Assembly: GCA_022592435.1 (NCBI GenBank)
Contig: JABYQS010000107.1
Span: 62,001 to 126,000 of the forward strand
Direction of reading: 5' to 3'
Origin: Cerioporus squamosus
Lineage: Eukaryota > Basidiomycota > Agaricomycetes > Polyporales > Polyporaceae
Length of the DNA stretch: 64,000 nucleotides
Numbering within the stretch: the first letter of the stretch is position 1; the number at the start of each line of letters is the position of its first letter. A program made the position numbers and the translations under genes. The notes beneath the pieces are model-generated. The model did no database searches and was not told the DNA's origin. It saw only the letters and a program-made list of their open reading frames with translations. Shown here piece by piece: positions 45,479 through 56,138 of the stretch.

Positions 45479-46603
45479 CCTCCAATCAATAACATCTTCC
45501 TCTTCCAGCTTCACGTCTATAAACGGGCAATAGCTGTCGCTCAAGGTTGTGATCACGCATCATCTCTTCGAGTTCGTGCAACCTCCGTGGCCATCACCAT
45601 CTTCATAGAATCAGCGGCGGGACCGCATTGACATACACCGGAAACTCTGGCCTAGGCCTAAGCTATAAAGACGCCTTGCCGCAAGTTGCGCGGCGGCGAA
45701 GGACCCAGAAGACGCGCAAGAGCTAGGGAACCCACAGACCAGAAACGATGGAGGCGAGATTCAGAGCTTCAAGCATGTGAGTCCTGCTCAGCACGGAGCT
45801 TGGAAGCTCAGGGTGTGTGGAGGGTATTTCATTGAACCAGGGAAATGGCACTGCAGATATGTCGTACAACGCTCAGATCAACTGAACAAGGCACGCTCCG
45901 CCTCTAGGCCAGTCATCCTCCATCTGCAAGCCCACGGCGAATTCGATCATCCTTAGTGTTGAGATAAGCTTAAGGCAAGTGACTGACTGGTCCTGTTCAA
46001 GTTGCCGCCGCATAACTACATAGCTCATCAAACGCGGACCTGGTGAGAGGCCGACCGGCCCAGAGACTCTCGCGTCCGATCGCATCCACGATGTCAAAGG
46101 CACCCCCGGGAACAGGTGAAGACCGACGAAGTCTCGCTCATGCTCGTCAAGATCGTAACTAGGTTATGACAGCTGGCTTACGAGTCGGCGTCAAACTGCC
46201 GATGATGTTGACGCACCGGAGACAGCATCACAGCGCTACCGACATTCATCTCGCCATCGCCGTTCCTCGCCTCCGCGTCGAACCCTAAACTACGCGGTGG
46301 TGGCGTCCGCAGACAGTCCCGCGTTCCCTCGGCTTGTTTCGAATAGACATGCTGTTGTTGGTTTGGTGGTTAACGGCACAACACGGTCAGCATAGCGCGG
46401 CTATGTGTCAGGAACTGTCAGGCATTTCGAATTGAGTGGATGCCGTCGTACGAACCTCCATGGCAGTGGGCGATTATCTGATCTTTGGGACTCAGTCTGA
46501 ACGTCGGCCGAAGGGCGAGATAGTACATATACTGCAGGTGTAGAAGGCAGCTTTCCATCACAACGAACTGCGACGACCCATTGACCAAACCACCAAGTAC
46601 AAG
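45479..46603. other. intergenic, no gene seen
   Basis: Lies between the transposon cluster and the glutathione transferase gene. A TATA-like tataaag is present at 45664-45670 without a matching gene. The short minus-strand frames at 46400-46660 overlap one another and show no motif. Confidence 0.4.
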
Positions 46604-47609
46604 ATGTCTGCAACAAAGAGACTTACGCTCTATAATGCCGTGGTACGCTCCACTGTCCACTTACTCGCACTTCTGCCAAGTTTCTGATGGTAATCTCGAA
46701 TATGTCAGGACTCTCCGTACCCTCACAGGGTTAGCCTCCCGATACGATGAACCTCTCAGAGCCTCAGTCACTGACAGGGATCATCATGCAGGTGCGCCTT
46801 GCGCTCGAGGAAGCCGGGGCGAAGTACGACATGATCTGGATCGACCTGCTCAACAAGGCCGAGTGGTACGGCAAGAAAGTATATTCCGAGGCAAAGGTAC
46901 GTACAGCACCAACCGAAACCCAGCGCTCGGACACTTACCTCGTCCATAGGTCCCCTTCCTCGTCTACGGTGGTCCCGCCTTGCAAGAGGGCGAAACTCCC
47001 TCTCCCGAGGCAGCAACGATCTCCGAGTCCCTGGTGATCCTCGAGTTCCTTGCGGACCTCTTCCCAGACGCACATCTGCTCCCCGCGGACCCCATCCTTC
47101 GCGCAAAAGCGCGCTTCTTCATGCGGACCACCGACGAGAAGTTCTGCAAGACGTTCTTCAGCTTCATCTTCCTCGGAGGCAGCGTAGACGCAATGCTCGC
47201 CGCTGTGGAGGAGATGCAGGCGCTGCTCCCCGAGAAGGGTTTCGCCATCGGCGAGTGGTCCATCGCAGACGCTGCATTCGTGCCGTTCCTCCTGCGCCTG
47301 GACCGTTCGCTGAAGAATAATGTTGGGGTGTTCGCGGATGGAGTCATCGAGGAGACGTTAAGAGCGCTGTACGGACCAAAGTTTGTCAGAATCCAGCGGT
47401 ACCTGGAGGACAATATCACGCGGACGAGCATGACGAAGACCTGGAACGAGGTGAGGAATCTCCGTTTACTCCGTTTACAGGCTCTGGTCTCTGATGCTAT
47501 CTTTCCGCAGCCGGCTGTGATGGCGCAGATGGGTCGTCGGCTGGAACGGATGCGTAGGACGGGAATCATCAACGCGGAGTTATCGGTACCTGTCCCGAAG
47601 CAGCAGTAG
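46604..47609 (+). CDS. glutathione S-transferase
   Basis: Proposed exons 46604-46642, a 21-base micro-exon 46709-46729, 46792-46896, 46950-47450 and 47511-47609 give 254 residues, normal for the family. The N-terminal thioredoxin-like domain reads MSATKRLTLYNAV, DSPYPHR, VRLALEEAGAKYDMIWIDLL, then VPFLVYGG and the glutathione-binding E-S in TISESLVILEFLADLFPDAH. The all-helical C-terminal domain has the N-capping-type GEWSIADAAFVPFLLRLD. The active-site position is Ser in S-P-Y-P-H-R, where omega-class enzymes have Cys, so Ser-type or Ure2p/GTE-like chemistry is more likely than reductase chemistry. It probably conjugates or reduces electrophiles in the cytosol. The last intron (60 bases) is in frame, so an unspliced variant with 20 extra residues would also be open. 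Confidence 0.82.
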
Positions 47610-48311
47610 AGAGCTGCGTAGTTCGCCACGATGTAGGGCTGCTGACGGCCCACCGTCCAGTCCGTGTCAGAATGACAGTCTCACTGCACTATCCATCAAT
47701 GACCCATTAGCGCGATAGCGGAGATGCCCTAAGCGGGCGTAAGCCAGGGTTTCCGACGCTGTCCCCCTGTCTCAGGCTTGCTCTGAGAAGTTCACGGTAG
47801 GACCAAGTACGACGTCGGAAGCGCGGGCCGACTATCCGCCAGCTGAAAATGGCAACGGAAGCGCCGGGATCGATTGTGATATCGACCACCGACAACAAAT
47901 TGACAGCGACGCTGGACCGATTGCGAATGGGACCCCTCGGGAGCGACTCGCATTGCATCACGAGGGAGAGACGCGCCTAGGATAGGGGGGACTGTCAGAC
48001 ATCACGGCCTCCAGTCCGTTTCAATCAGGACCACCGATTCTGGGATAGACCAGCGAGACCACGTACCTCAGAGAGCTTCCGACTTCCCTGTGCCGGATGC
48101 AGTTGGAAAGTAGGTCGGAACACACAGTGCTCTGTTGGTGACTTAGCGTCCAAATCGCAAAGTCCGCTCAGGAGGTACTCACCAAGGAGGGGGCTAGAAA
48201 CGTATATAAGGACCAGCATGCGCGGTGGAAGTCCATCATCACATCCCAGCCTCTTCTGCTCACACAACCCATCGTACACGTCGAACTTCAAACACCTTCG
48301 CATCATTCACC
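47610..48311. other. intergenic with promoter of the Pro/Ser-rich gene
   Basis: No gene is supported. A minus-strand open stretch 47707-47961 has no motif. The region ends with a TATA box at 48203 and a C/A/T-rich leader before the ATG at 48312. Confidence 0.4.
48203..48210 (+). promoter_or_regulatory. TATA box
   Basis: tatataag in cgtatataaggacc, about 105 bases before the start codon of the secreted Pro/Ser-rich protein. A TATA box fits a strongly regulated secreted product. Confidence 0.6.
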
Positions 48312-49445
48312 ATGTTCACCACGAAGTTCTCCACTCTCGCGGCGGTTGTCGTCCTTGCAATCTGCACTGGTGCGCAGGGTCAGAGTAAGTAGTACACTCA
48401 GTTTGCTTCTAGTAATCATGGGACTTACCGTGCGTTTGTCTCAGGCCACACGAGCCTCCCTGCTGCCCCTTCGCTCCCGGTGAGCGGAGTCAGCGCACCT
48501 TCGGTTAGCCCGCCAGTCGGTGCGCCGTCGGTCAGCCCGTCCACGGGTACCGGTGCACCTGCGATCAGTCTCCCTATCGCAAGTCCTCCGAGCCTCCCAG
48601 TCAGTGCTCCTTCGGTCACCCCGCCGGTCGTTGCGCCGCCGGTCAGTGTGCCAGTCAGCGCCACGTCGGTCACCCCGTCCATCGGTGTTGCAGCGATTGG
48701 CCTCCCTGTCGCCGTTCCTTCGAGCCTGCCTTTCAGTGCTCCTTCGGTGACCCCGCCTGTCAGCGTCCCCGCTGTCAGTGCACCTGTTAGCGTACCCACG
48801 AATGCGCTTCCTGTCAGCGGAGTACCCTCGCTCCCCGTGAGCGCGCCCTCCCCCAACACCTCGTCGGTTGCCGTACCCTCGATCGCTGCGCGGTCCGACA
48901 GTCAGCCCGCTATCGGCACGCCCTCCCTTGGGGTACCGTCGGCCAGCGGGCCCCCAGTTGCTGTCCCGTCGGCGGCGGCCCCCTCTGTCCCGGTCAGCCC
49001 GCCGGCCGTCAATGCACCCTCACTCCCGGTCAATTCGCCCTCCGCGGGAACAACGTCACTCCGTGTGAGTGCGCCGACGAACGCGCCCAGCGCCCGTGCG
49101 CTCCCGGTCGACGCGTCCTCGCTCCCGTTTGGTGCATCCCCGCCCTCGCTTCCTATGAGCGCACCGTCGCTGTCGCCCCCGGCCAGCGCGCCCTCGGTCC
49201 CCGTCCCTGCGAGCGCGCCTTCGCCTTCCCTCCCGGTCACCGTACCTACGGGTAGCGCTCCCTCGGCCTCACTCCCCGTCTCGCCACCGTCGGCCAGCAA
49301 CCCCGCGTCGGCGGTCACCGAGACCATCATTCAGACGCTGCCGACGCCGACCAGCATCCTCACTCGCGTCGAGACCGTCACAGCTGGGATCCCGGCGCGT
49401 CGCGGCGATTACCACCCCCACGCCATCCTCGTCCGCCTCGAGTGA
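48312..49445 (+). CDS. secreted Pro/Ser/Val-rich repeat protein
   Basis: Two exons, 48312-48384 and 48445-49445, give 357 residues in the longest frame. A clear signal peptide (KFSTLAAVVVLAICTGAQGQ) ends at the exon junction. The rest is an imperfect repeat of units like SLPVSAPSVTPPVSVPVS, almost free of charge and without cysteine. Only near the end does ordinary sequence appear (AVTETIIQTLPTPTSILTRV). Such proteins are expected to be heavily O-glycosylated and to sit in the wall or matrix. In the final 100 bases another frame reads PTPSSSASSETVTEVRDDQN and stops at 49486-49488; this looks more like the natural end of such a protein, so a frameshift or an unseen splice near 49390 is possible. 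Confidence 0.75.
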
Positions 49446-50849
49446 GACGGTGACCGAAGTCCGCGACGATCAGAATCATGCGTCGTGACTACCTCTGCAC
49501 GGCGAGCGAAGGGGACATACCACAGAACCACAGAACGCTCCCATTTGTATATCTAGATGCTTCCTTCAGTCAGATTGACTCTGTTCGATACCAACGTTGT
49601 CTCACGTACCTCATGCCGTGCGAATCACATAACTTCGAGCTGAACCTGCAGCAAGTCATGAGACAGTCGGATGAATTGCAAGTTGAACACATGCGGCGCA
49701 ATCACTCAGGTGGCCTTTTCCACGGCGCAGCTGAGGTCCGTCTGTTTGAAGTAAGTGACCGTGTGCACTCATGGGTGACCTTAGTAGGTGAAAAACAGGC
49801 AACGCAGTCACATGATGGACGAGTACCAAAGGTTGAAGCAGTAGTCGCGTTGATAGAAACGCCTTACAGCTGCGTGCGTACCGCGAACTGGAATGTGGTC
49901 AGTCCATCGTACAGCATCGAAGGCGACGTTTCGCATGTCAGTACAAGTGAAGGATCGCTCGAATCCTCAAGAATGCACGGTGGCGCAACCTCGATCGGTC
50001 CCATGACTATGCAGTGGGGCCGACGTACTGCAACCGGGGGCCCCTAGAGCGCCACGAAGCCGACGCTCATTCTCGAAAAGGTCCTCGCTAACATCTAGTG
50101 CTGGAGTAGTCTCCATCGAGCATATCAGCTGCTACCTCTTGGCGCACCTGAGACACTGTGATCCGACAATGCGTCAACTCCAACGCCTCAGGCCTCAACA
50201 CTAGGGTATATGAAGTCTGAAGCGAATGGGCTGCAGCTGGTTTCGCATCACCACAACGTCTGCGCGCCATGATCCAACCAAACAGCAACATGTACGCCAT
50301 CGAGCGACCTTCCGAGTACAACCACCGCCCGTCGCAGAAGTGGAGCCAGTACACGAGCGCTAGCACGGATGGACATCGTGAGTCGCCAGCGTCGTCCGTC
50401 GTCCGTATCCACTACGTGCTCACTCTCAAACGCAGCGAGAACGCAAGGTGTCCCACTGGGTCGCACCGCGTCGCTCACAACGCCCGAGAGCACGGCTCCT
50501 CTTAACCCGGACGTTGTCCACATCAAGAAAAGAACCACTATCGGGAACAAGGTCATCGGTGTGTGTTCACGTACCTCTTCTCTGGTGCGCGCAACAAGAG
50601 CCGCTGACTGGTACTGAGAGTCTGCAGGTATCGCTGAGGCTCTCGCTGGAAGAGTGGTGAAGAACCAAGGCATGATTGAGCGCGGGCAAGTGCGCAAGGG
50701 CGTATAACCGTTGACGCATACGAAGATATCAATGCCAAGATGTATGCCACTATCTATCCTGTACGAGTATAATCCAGGGACCTGAGCTACCGACTCCGCG
50801 TATAATGTTGACTGCCAAACTCACTAAGACCACGTCATGCTTCCATGCT
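49446..50849. other. intergenic, one long open frame without family
   Basis: A 189-codon plus-strand frame (49478-50047) begins MRRDYLCTASEGDIPQNHRT, but its composition is bland and it shows no motif. It overlaps the likely 3' end of the preceding gene and is not called. Nothing else is supported here. Confidence 0.35.
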
Positions 50850-52251
50850 TCACGGGCAATCGACAGGGTTCCAAGTGATCGCGCCTTCCTTGCCTTTATC
50901 TAGTGCGTCGATCGCGGCCATGTCTTCATCGCTCAGCTCGAAGTCGAACACTTGAGAATTCGAGAGGATGCGCTCGGGACGGGCAGACTTTGGCAACGGA
51001 ATGAACCTAGCGCGATAACAGTCAGAAGCTACTTCATGTACATATGCATTTGGGAGGGCACCTACCCGTGCTGCAGCGACCATCGGATGACAATCTGGGC
51101 CGCATCCTTGCCGTGCTACATGCAGGAGCACGTTCAGCATCTCAGTGTTGGATGCTCTGGAACAGGGCGAGGAAGGGAAAGACCTTTTCAGCCAGCCGCA
51201 GAAGGACAGGGTCGTCGAGTTTGCCCTGCACGAGAGGCGAGTAAGCCTGTACGACGATTCCCTGTTCCCTGCAGTACTTGACGATCGGCCGTTGCTGGCA
51301 GTACGGATGCAGCTGTAGGACGTCGGACATACGTCGCTCAGCGTCATCAAGGCGCATACATCAGAGAAACCCACCTCAACCTGATTCACAGCAGGAAGCT
51401 CGAGCCCCGCAGCGCGTATCTCTTCGATGTGATGTGGGCCACTGAACGGATAGATGAGTGCGAGCCCTAGAGCGGGACAAAGGAAGAAGGACGGACTAGT
51501 TCGAAACGCCAATGGACCTGATCTTCCCGGCATTCCTCGCATCGATGAGCGCACGCCAAGTCTCGAGCCGCTGCTCCTTCCCAGAAAGTCCGCTATGGAT
51601 CAGATAGAGGTCGAAGTAGTCTGCGCGAGCCCGCTCACCGCCATCAGCTTGCCACCCGAAAACATTAGAGCACGCGACGTACTGCAGCCGAACTTGTCCA
51701 GCGAATCTTGCACCGCCGCAAGCGTGTTCTCGTACCCATGCTCCGGGTGGTAGATCTTCGAAGCTGCACAGAACAGCCACGTCACAGTTAACATTGTCAA
51801 AGAGGTCGCGTGAGGTTATAAGGCCACGCACTGACGAAGATCTCTTCTCGCGGGATGCCGCTCTCGCGGACTGCCTGGCCTACTTCGGCTTCGTTCTTGT
51901 AGTATCGTGCGGTGTCGATGTGTCTGCATAGGTGGACGCGGGCATCAGCATCAGTTGGAGTTCGATCTTGTGAGGCAGATTTACCTGTATCCGTATTGCA
52001 GAGCGGCGAGGCATGCAGGCGCGCACTCGTCGTTCTCGAAGACGCCCAGTCCCAGGATGGGCATATCGTAACCTGTCAAGTCATGTCCAGTCAGTCTTTA
52101 CTGAGTTGGACTGGCGAACGAAGCGCAACCGATGGTCTGTCATGGAGTGGAGGCAGTCGCATATCGCATGCCATAGTTGCAGAATTGGCCGACACGCACC
52201 GCTCAGAAGCCGGACCTTGCTGCGAAGCGATAAGGTTTTTGCTGACGACAT
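50850..52251 (-). CDS. aldo-keto reductase (copy A)
   Basis: NADPH-dependent (alpha/beta)8-barrel reductase of small carbonyl compounds. The first exon 52200-52251 reads [18 protein letters not shown] and joins to [15 protein letters not shown] (near 52065). Catalytic elements follow the AKR order: [20 protein letters not shown] (Asp and Tyr of the tetrad), [10 protein letters not shown] (Lys), and [20 protein letters not shown] (His). IRSIGVSN, the segment [40 protein letters not shown] and the cofactor-binding C-terminus [20 protein letters not shown] come next, and the stop is at 50850-50852. The start was chosen because it aligns residue for residue with the start of copy B ([17 protein letters not shown] against TVKLSSGYELPRLGLGV) and lies 83 bases below a TATA box. 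Internal intron limits near 51080-51180 are less certain. Confidence 0.82.
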
Positions 52252-52333
52252 CGCGCACGTAGATCTCAGGATTCGCAGGAAGTGGTGATGGGCTAGAGAG
52301 CGAGGATCCTGATACTGACTCGTCCCACGTGCA

Positions 52334-52341
52334 TATATATA
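52334..52341 (-). promoter_or_regulatory. TATA box of aldo-keto reductase copy A
   Basis: tatatata at 52334-52341, 83 bases upstream of the ATG at 52251 on the minus strand. Position and spacing match the TATA box of copy B. Confidence 0.65.
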
Positions 52342-52589
52342 CTGCGGGCTCCCGTCGGGAAGGAGCCGGCATTATCGATGAACCTTGCGCCGCTCCGACG
52401 GTGGCGTTTATGAACGTGCAATCTCGTCCAGCCGCTTTGACTTCGAGAACTGTCGGTCTCGTCCATTCAGTGTCTGAGGGTCGTCTAGATATCTAGGCAT
52501 AAAGTGCAACATCCTGGACCTGTGAGCTTGTTTCGAGCTACCGTGTCCGTTCTCACATTGTCTGTGCAAGTGAATGCATCGCCCTCTCT

Positions 52590-53881
52590 TCAATCGGCGT
52601 CCACTGGGTTCCACGAGACGGCACCCTCCTTGCCGCGGTCAAGCGCGTCCAGAGCGGCCACGTCTTCCGCGCTGAGCTCGAAGTCATATATGTCGGCGTT
52701 CGACGCCACGCGCTCGGGCTTGGAGGATTTCGGAAGCGAAACAAAGCTGATGCGTAATCGTTTAGACAGATTGCTGAGCTACGGAATGGTTACTTACCCG
52801 CGCTGGATTGACCACCGGACGAGCGTCTGGGCAGGATCCTTGTTGTACTAGCAAGCCGGCTCAGCTAGACCGACGGACACAGAGAATGGGATTGACGAAC
52901 CTTCTTGCCGACATTGACGATCGTGTGGTTCCACTTGCCTCGGATGAGCGGGCAGTAAGCCTCGATGACGATCCCGTGCTTCGCACAGTGATCCACGATA
53001 TCCTTCTGTTGGCAGAAGGGTTGCAGCTGTGCGAAGTATACGCGCAGTTAGCAACGCCACCTGAGAGTCACAGACTAGCTGAGGCGTACCTCAATTTGGT
53101 TCACTGCAGGCGTCTCGAGACCTGCAGCCTTTATCTCCTCGAGGTGCTTCACGCCGCTGTCGCGTACCCGCGTGAGCCGATGTAGTCAGTACTAGAACGG
53201 AGAAACGACCTACTAGTTCGAGACCCCGATAGACCGGACCTTGCCCTGATTCCTCGCCTCTATTAACGCCTTGTACGCCTCCAGCCGCCGCTCCTTGCCA
53301 GACAAGGGGCTGTGGAGGAGCATCAAGTCGATGTAGTCTTTGTTTTCGCGTATATATCTAGTCAGTGAGGTGCATTACACCTCATAGGTGGTGAAGAGCT
53401 TACCAAACCCAAAGTTCTTCAGCGAGCTGTCGACCGCAGCAAGCGTCTTCTGGTAGCCGTGCTCCCCGCTGTCGACCTTCGATGCTGCGTACAACTATCA
53501 GTCGACGCGTCACAAAGGGAAGAGACGAGAGGACTGACTGATGAAGACCTGATCGCGGGGAACACCGCTCTCCCGAACGGCTTCTCCAACTTGGGCCTCG
53601 TTCCGGTACATGCGCGCGGAGTCGATATGCCTAGAACGCCAACTCGAGTCAGAAGGTTGGTTCTGACACCACATACAGCGTATATGCGCACTTGTAGCCG
53701 TGCTTCAGTGCGGCGAGACACGCGGGCTTGCAGTCATCGTTCTGGTACACGCCCAGACCAAGCCTAGGGAGCTCGTAACCTGAGACACGCTTCGGGTCAG
53801 CTCTTGTCAAGCGCATATGCCAGAACTGATCTCACCGGAAGAAAGCTTGACGGTAGAATTGATAGTCAGCGCAGATGCCAT
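52590..53881 (-). CDS. aldo-keto reductase (copy B)
   Basis: A paralogue of copy A lying in tandem upstream of it and transcribed the same way. It starts MASALTINSTVKLSSG at 53881 and continues across an intron to YELPRLGLGVYQNDDCKPAC. Active-site pieces are HIDSARMYRNEAQVGEAVRE (Asp, Tyr), then a Lys-containing SKV segment before EHGYQKTLAAVDSSL, and LLHSPLSGKERRLEAYKALI (His). KVRSIGVSN follows, and the C-terminus is SLPKSSKPERVASNADIYDF with WNPVDAD then TGA at 52590-52592. All four catalytic residues are visible. The tandem pair implies a local duplication. The shared WNPVD end shows that both copies derive from one gene. Confidence 0.85.
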
Positions 53882-53971
53882 GGTGGTGGTCGTGGGTGGT
53901 GGCGGTTGGTCGGAAAGTGTGGTGGTGGTCGGTCCGAAAGGGTGTTGGGGGCTCGTCGAGGGAACATTGAG

Positions 53972-53979
53972 TATATATA
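53972..53979 (-). promoter_or_regulatory. TATA box of aldo-keto reductase copy B
   Basis: tatatata in gagtatatataccg, about 91 bases upstream of the ATG at 53881 on the minus strand. Confidence 0.65.
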
Positions 53980-53981
53980 CC

Positions 53982-54460
53982 GAAACCCTGGGAACGACAT
54001 ATCGGGGCTGGAGGTGGATTTCGACGCAGAAGATCGCCACTATGTCAGCACAACAGCAAGTTGGGTGGCCTGCGATCGGGGGAGATCCTGAGATGACAGA
54101 GGCGATGACGACATCGGGGACCGCTGCCGTCCTCTATCCTCCAGATCTTATCTGATATGTAGCCGTTAACTGCTAAGTACTCTCCCAAGTACTGCAGTAC
54201 TTGCGACGAGAGAGGATGAAGATGAATGGGAACGGCTGGAAACTGAGGCTGAGCTGCAGGAGGGTCGACTGCCGGGTTCACAATGCGCCGCTTGAACGAA
54301 GTGGTGCGACTGCGAGTTTGGGTTGAGAGGATAGACGACCATGAAGCATGCGGCTTAACAATCGTTCAGCTATATGTACACCTGCATGACCAGGGCAATG
54401 ATTAAGAATTCGGCCATATGTATGCGAATCGGGCGAACCAAGACTCACTTTGCATTTCCA
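53982..54460. other. intergenic, no gene seen
   Basis: Lies between the promoter of aldo-keto reductase copy B and the stop of the WD40 gene. The open frames here are short and without motif. Confidence 0.35.
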
Positions 54461-55702
54461 TCATGAAGGCGTCCGCCACACCTTCACCGTCCCATCCGCG
54501 CTCGCTGTAATCAGCTCACCAGCTTCCACCGGATGCTGCTCGATCCACGTAATGACCCTATCATGCACCTTCGGTGGCGGGTTGGGCTGCAGCGGCGCCG
54601 CCTAGAGAGACAACTTCGTTAGCAAGCCAGCGCATGACTGCATCAAGATACGCACATCAACGAGGTCCCATGCCCATACTGAACCGTTCTCGTCTCCACA
54701 CACCACCGTCGCCTCTGCGTGCCCGAAGCACGAGCGTATCCGGTACTCCGTGCTTGCGTGTCCTTGGAAGTCGTTCAGCATCTTCCCCGTGGACATGTCC
54801 ATCAGGCGGACATGTGCATCGAGAGTGGTCGCGAGATACGTCTGGTTGTCCTGCGATGGCATGATCGCCGTTACGGGGTCTGTATTGAACAGGTTGGATG
54901 GTGAGATGAGGTAGAGCACATAAGGTTCAGCGAAGTGTACTCACGTCCGAAGAAGTCGGTGCGTAGTTCTCCCATACGCAAGTCATACGTCCGGACGTGT
55001 CCGTCCACCGAACCAGTGACGATGTACGACCCACCGATATGGATAGCTTGCACCGCATCCCGGGCTTCCTCCAGCACTTGGATTGGTTGCCGGTTCTGCG
55101 ACCTGCACGACAACGTCGGTCGATCAGCCCGGACGAATGCACAATGAGAAGAGAGAACACGCACTTGAGATCCCACAGCCTAACGGTCGAGTCATACGAC
55201 CCTCCAGCGAACTAAGCATCTCAGGCCTTCCCTTCCTCTCACAGCCAAACGAACACTCACCACTCGCCAGCACGCTCGCGTCCTCGTTGAACTCAACAGC
55301 AAAGATTTTGCCCATGTGCCCCGGAATACGCCGTATCGTTTGCCCCGTCACCACGTCCCACAGGAAGACCTGCCTGTCTCCTCCGCATGACGCGAACCGG
55401 CTGTTGTCGTGTGCCCTATCCGCATGACGCGTGAGTCGAACCGCCGCGCACAGAGAAAAGAAGCGACAAAGGGTAAGTACGTACACAGTAAGTGACAGCA
55501 CCTCGTATCCATGCGCTGCATACGACTTGATCTCCGTGCCCAGGTCTGGATTCCATAGCCTCACTGTGCGGTCTTGTCCGCCTGAGAGAACGTACTTCGC
55601 GGTGCCCTTCGCATAGCGAGCGACGTGTACGGGACCTCTGTGGTTTGCGAGGGTTTTGTGCAATGTACGAGGTGTGGATGCTGGGCCACGAGATGGTGCC
55701 AT
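54461..55702 (-). CDS. WDR83: WD40-repeat protein WDR83/MORG1
   Basis: A spliced minus-strand gene for a seven-bladed WD40 propeller. It starts MAPSRGPASTPRTLHKTLAN (ATG at 55702; the frame above has no earlier ATG). Diagnostic blocks in order: NHRGPVHVARYAKGTAKYVL, SGGQDRTVRLWNPDLGTEIK, AHDNSRFASCGGDRQVFLWD, VVTGQTIRRIPGHMGKIFAV, EFNEDASVLASG, SYIVTGSVDGHVRTYDLRMG, YLATTLDAHVRLMDMSTGKM, EYRIRSCFGHAEATVVCGDE and the last blade SADGTVKVWRTPS then TGA at 54461-54463. This block order and wording is that of WDR83/MORG1, a scaffold linked to the MAPK/ERK module and to the spliceosome C complex in animals. In fungi it is conserved but little studied. Five short introns are inferred; no damage seen. 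Confidence 0.9.
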
Positions 55703-56138
55703 GACAGTATGCGAGTCTTCGGGGAAAGACTCAGTACTCAAGAGGGATGAGGAGGTCCACGTTCAAAGCGCGATGTCGCTCTCCGATTCCTTCGGGCATG
55801 GTAGACGCTCACACTGGGGTTCCCGGTATGGCAAGTCTCGTCGTTCGGGTTTACCACTACCAGCTCCAAGTGCGCCAGGTTGATCTACTAACCCCTTCGT
55901 GTGCGAGACGAAAACCCAAAGTGTGTGCAGGATAGTGAACCTTACATCTCACTCACTCAGTATTGCATTTGCTTCCAGGTACACAGTACACAGGACTCCG
56001 GTGCGAACATGACGCAAATAGCCGCAACTATGTAGTACCTGACTCAGCACATGCCCGTGACTGTGCCCACTCCAAATCCTCAGACCTGAACACTCTCTCC
56101 AGGAATCTCAGCAGTCTACGCACACAGCGAGTCACAGC
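55703..56138. other. divergent promoter region
   Basis: 436 bases between the starts of the minus-strand WD40 gene and the plus-strand dehalogenase gene, so promoter elements of both must lie here. No clear TATA box was seen. Confidence 0.5.

Noticed and set aside
49478..50047. 189-codon plus-strand open frame
   Set aside because: No motif, no splice partners, starts inside the probable end of the preceding gene. Kept only as a note in the intergenic entry.
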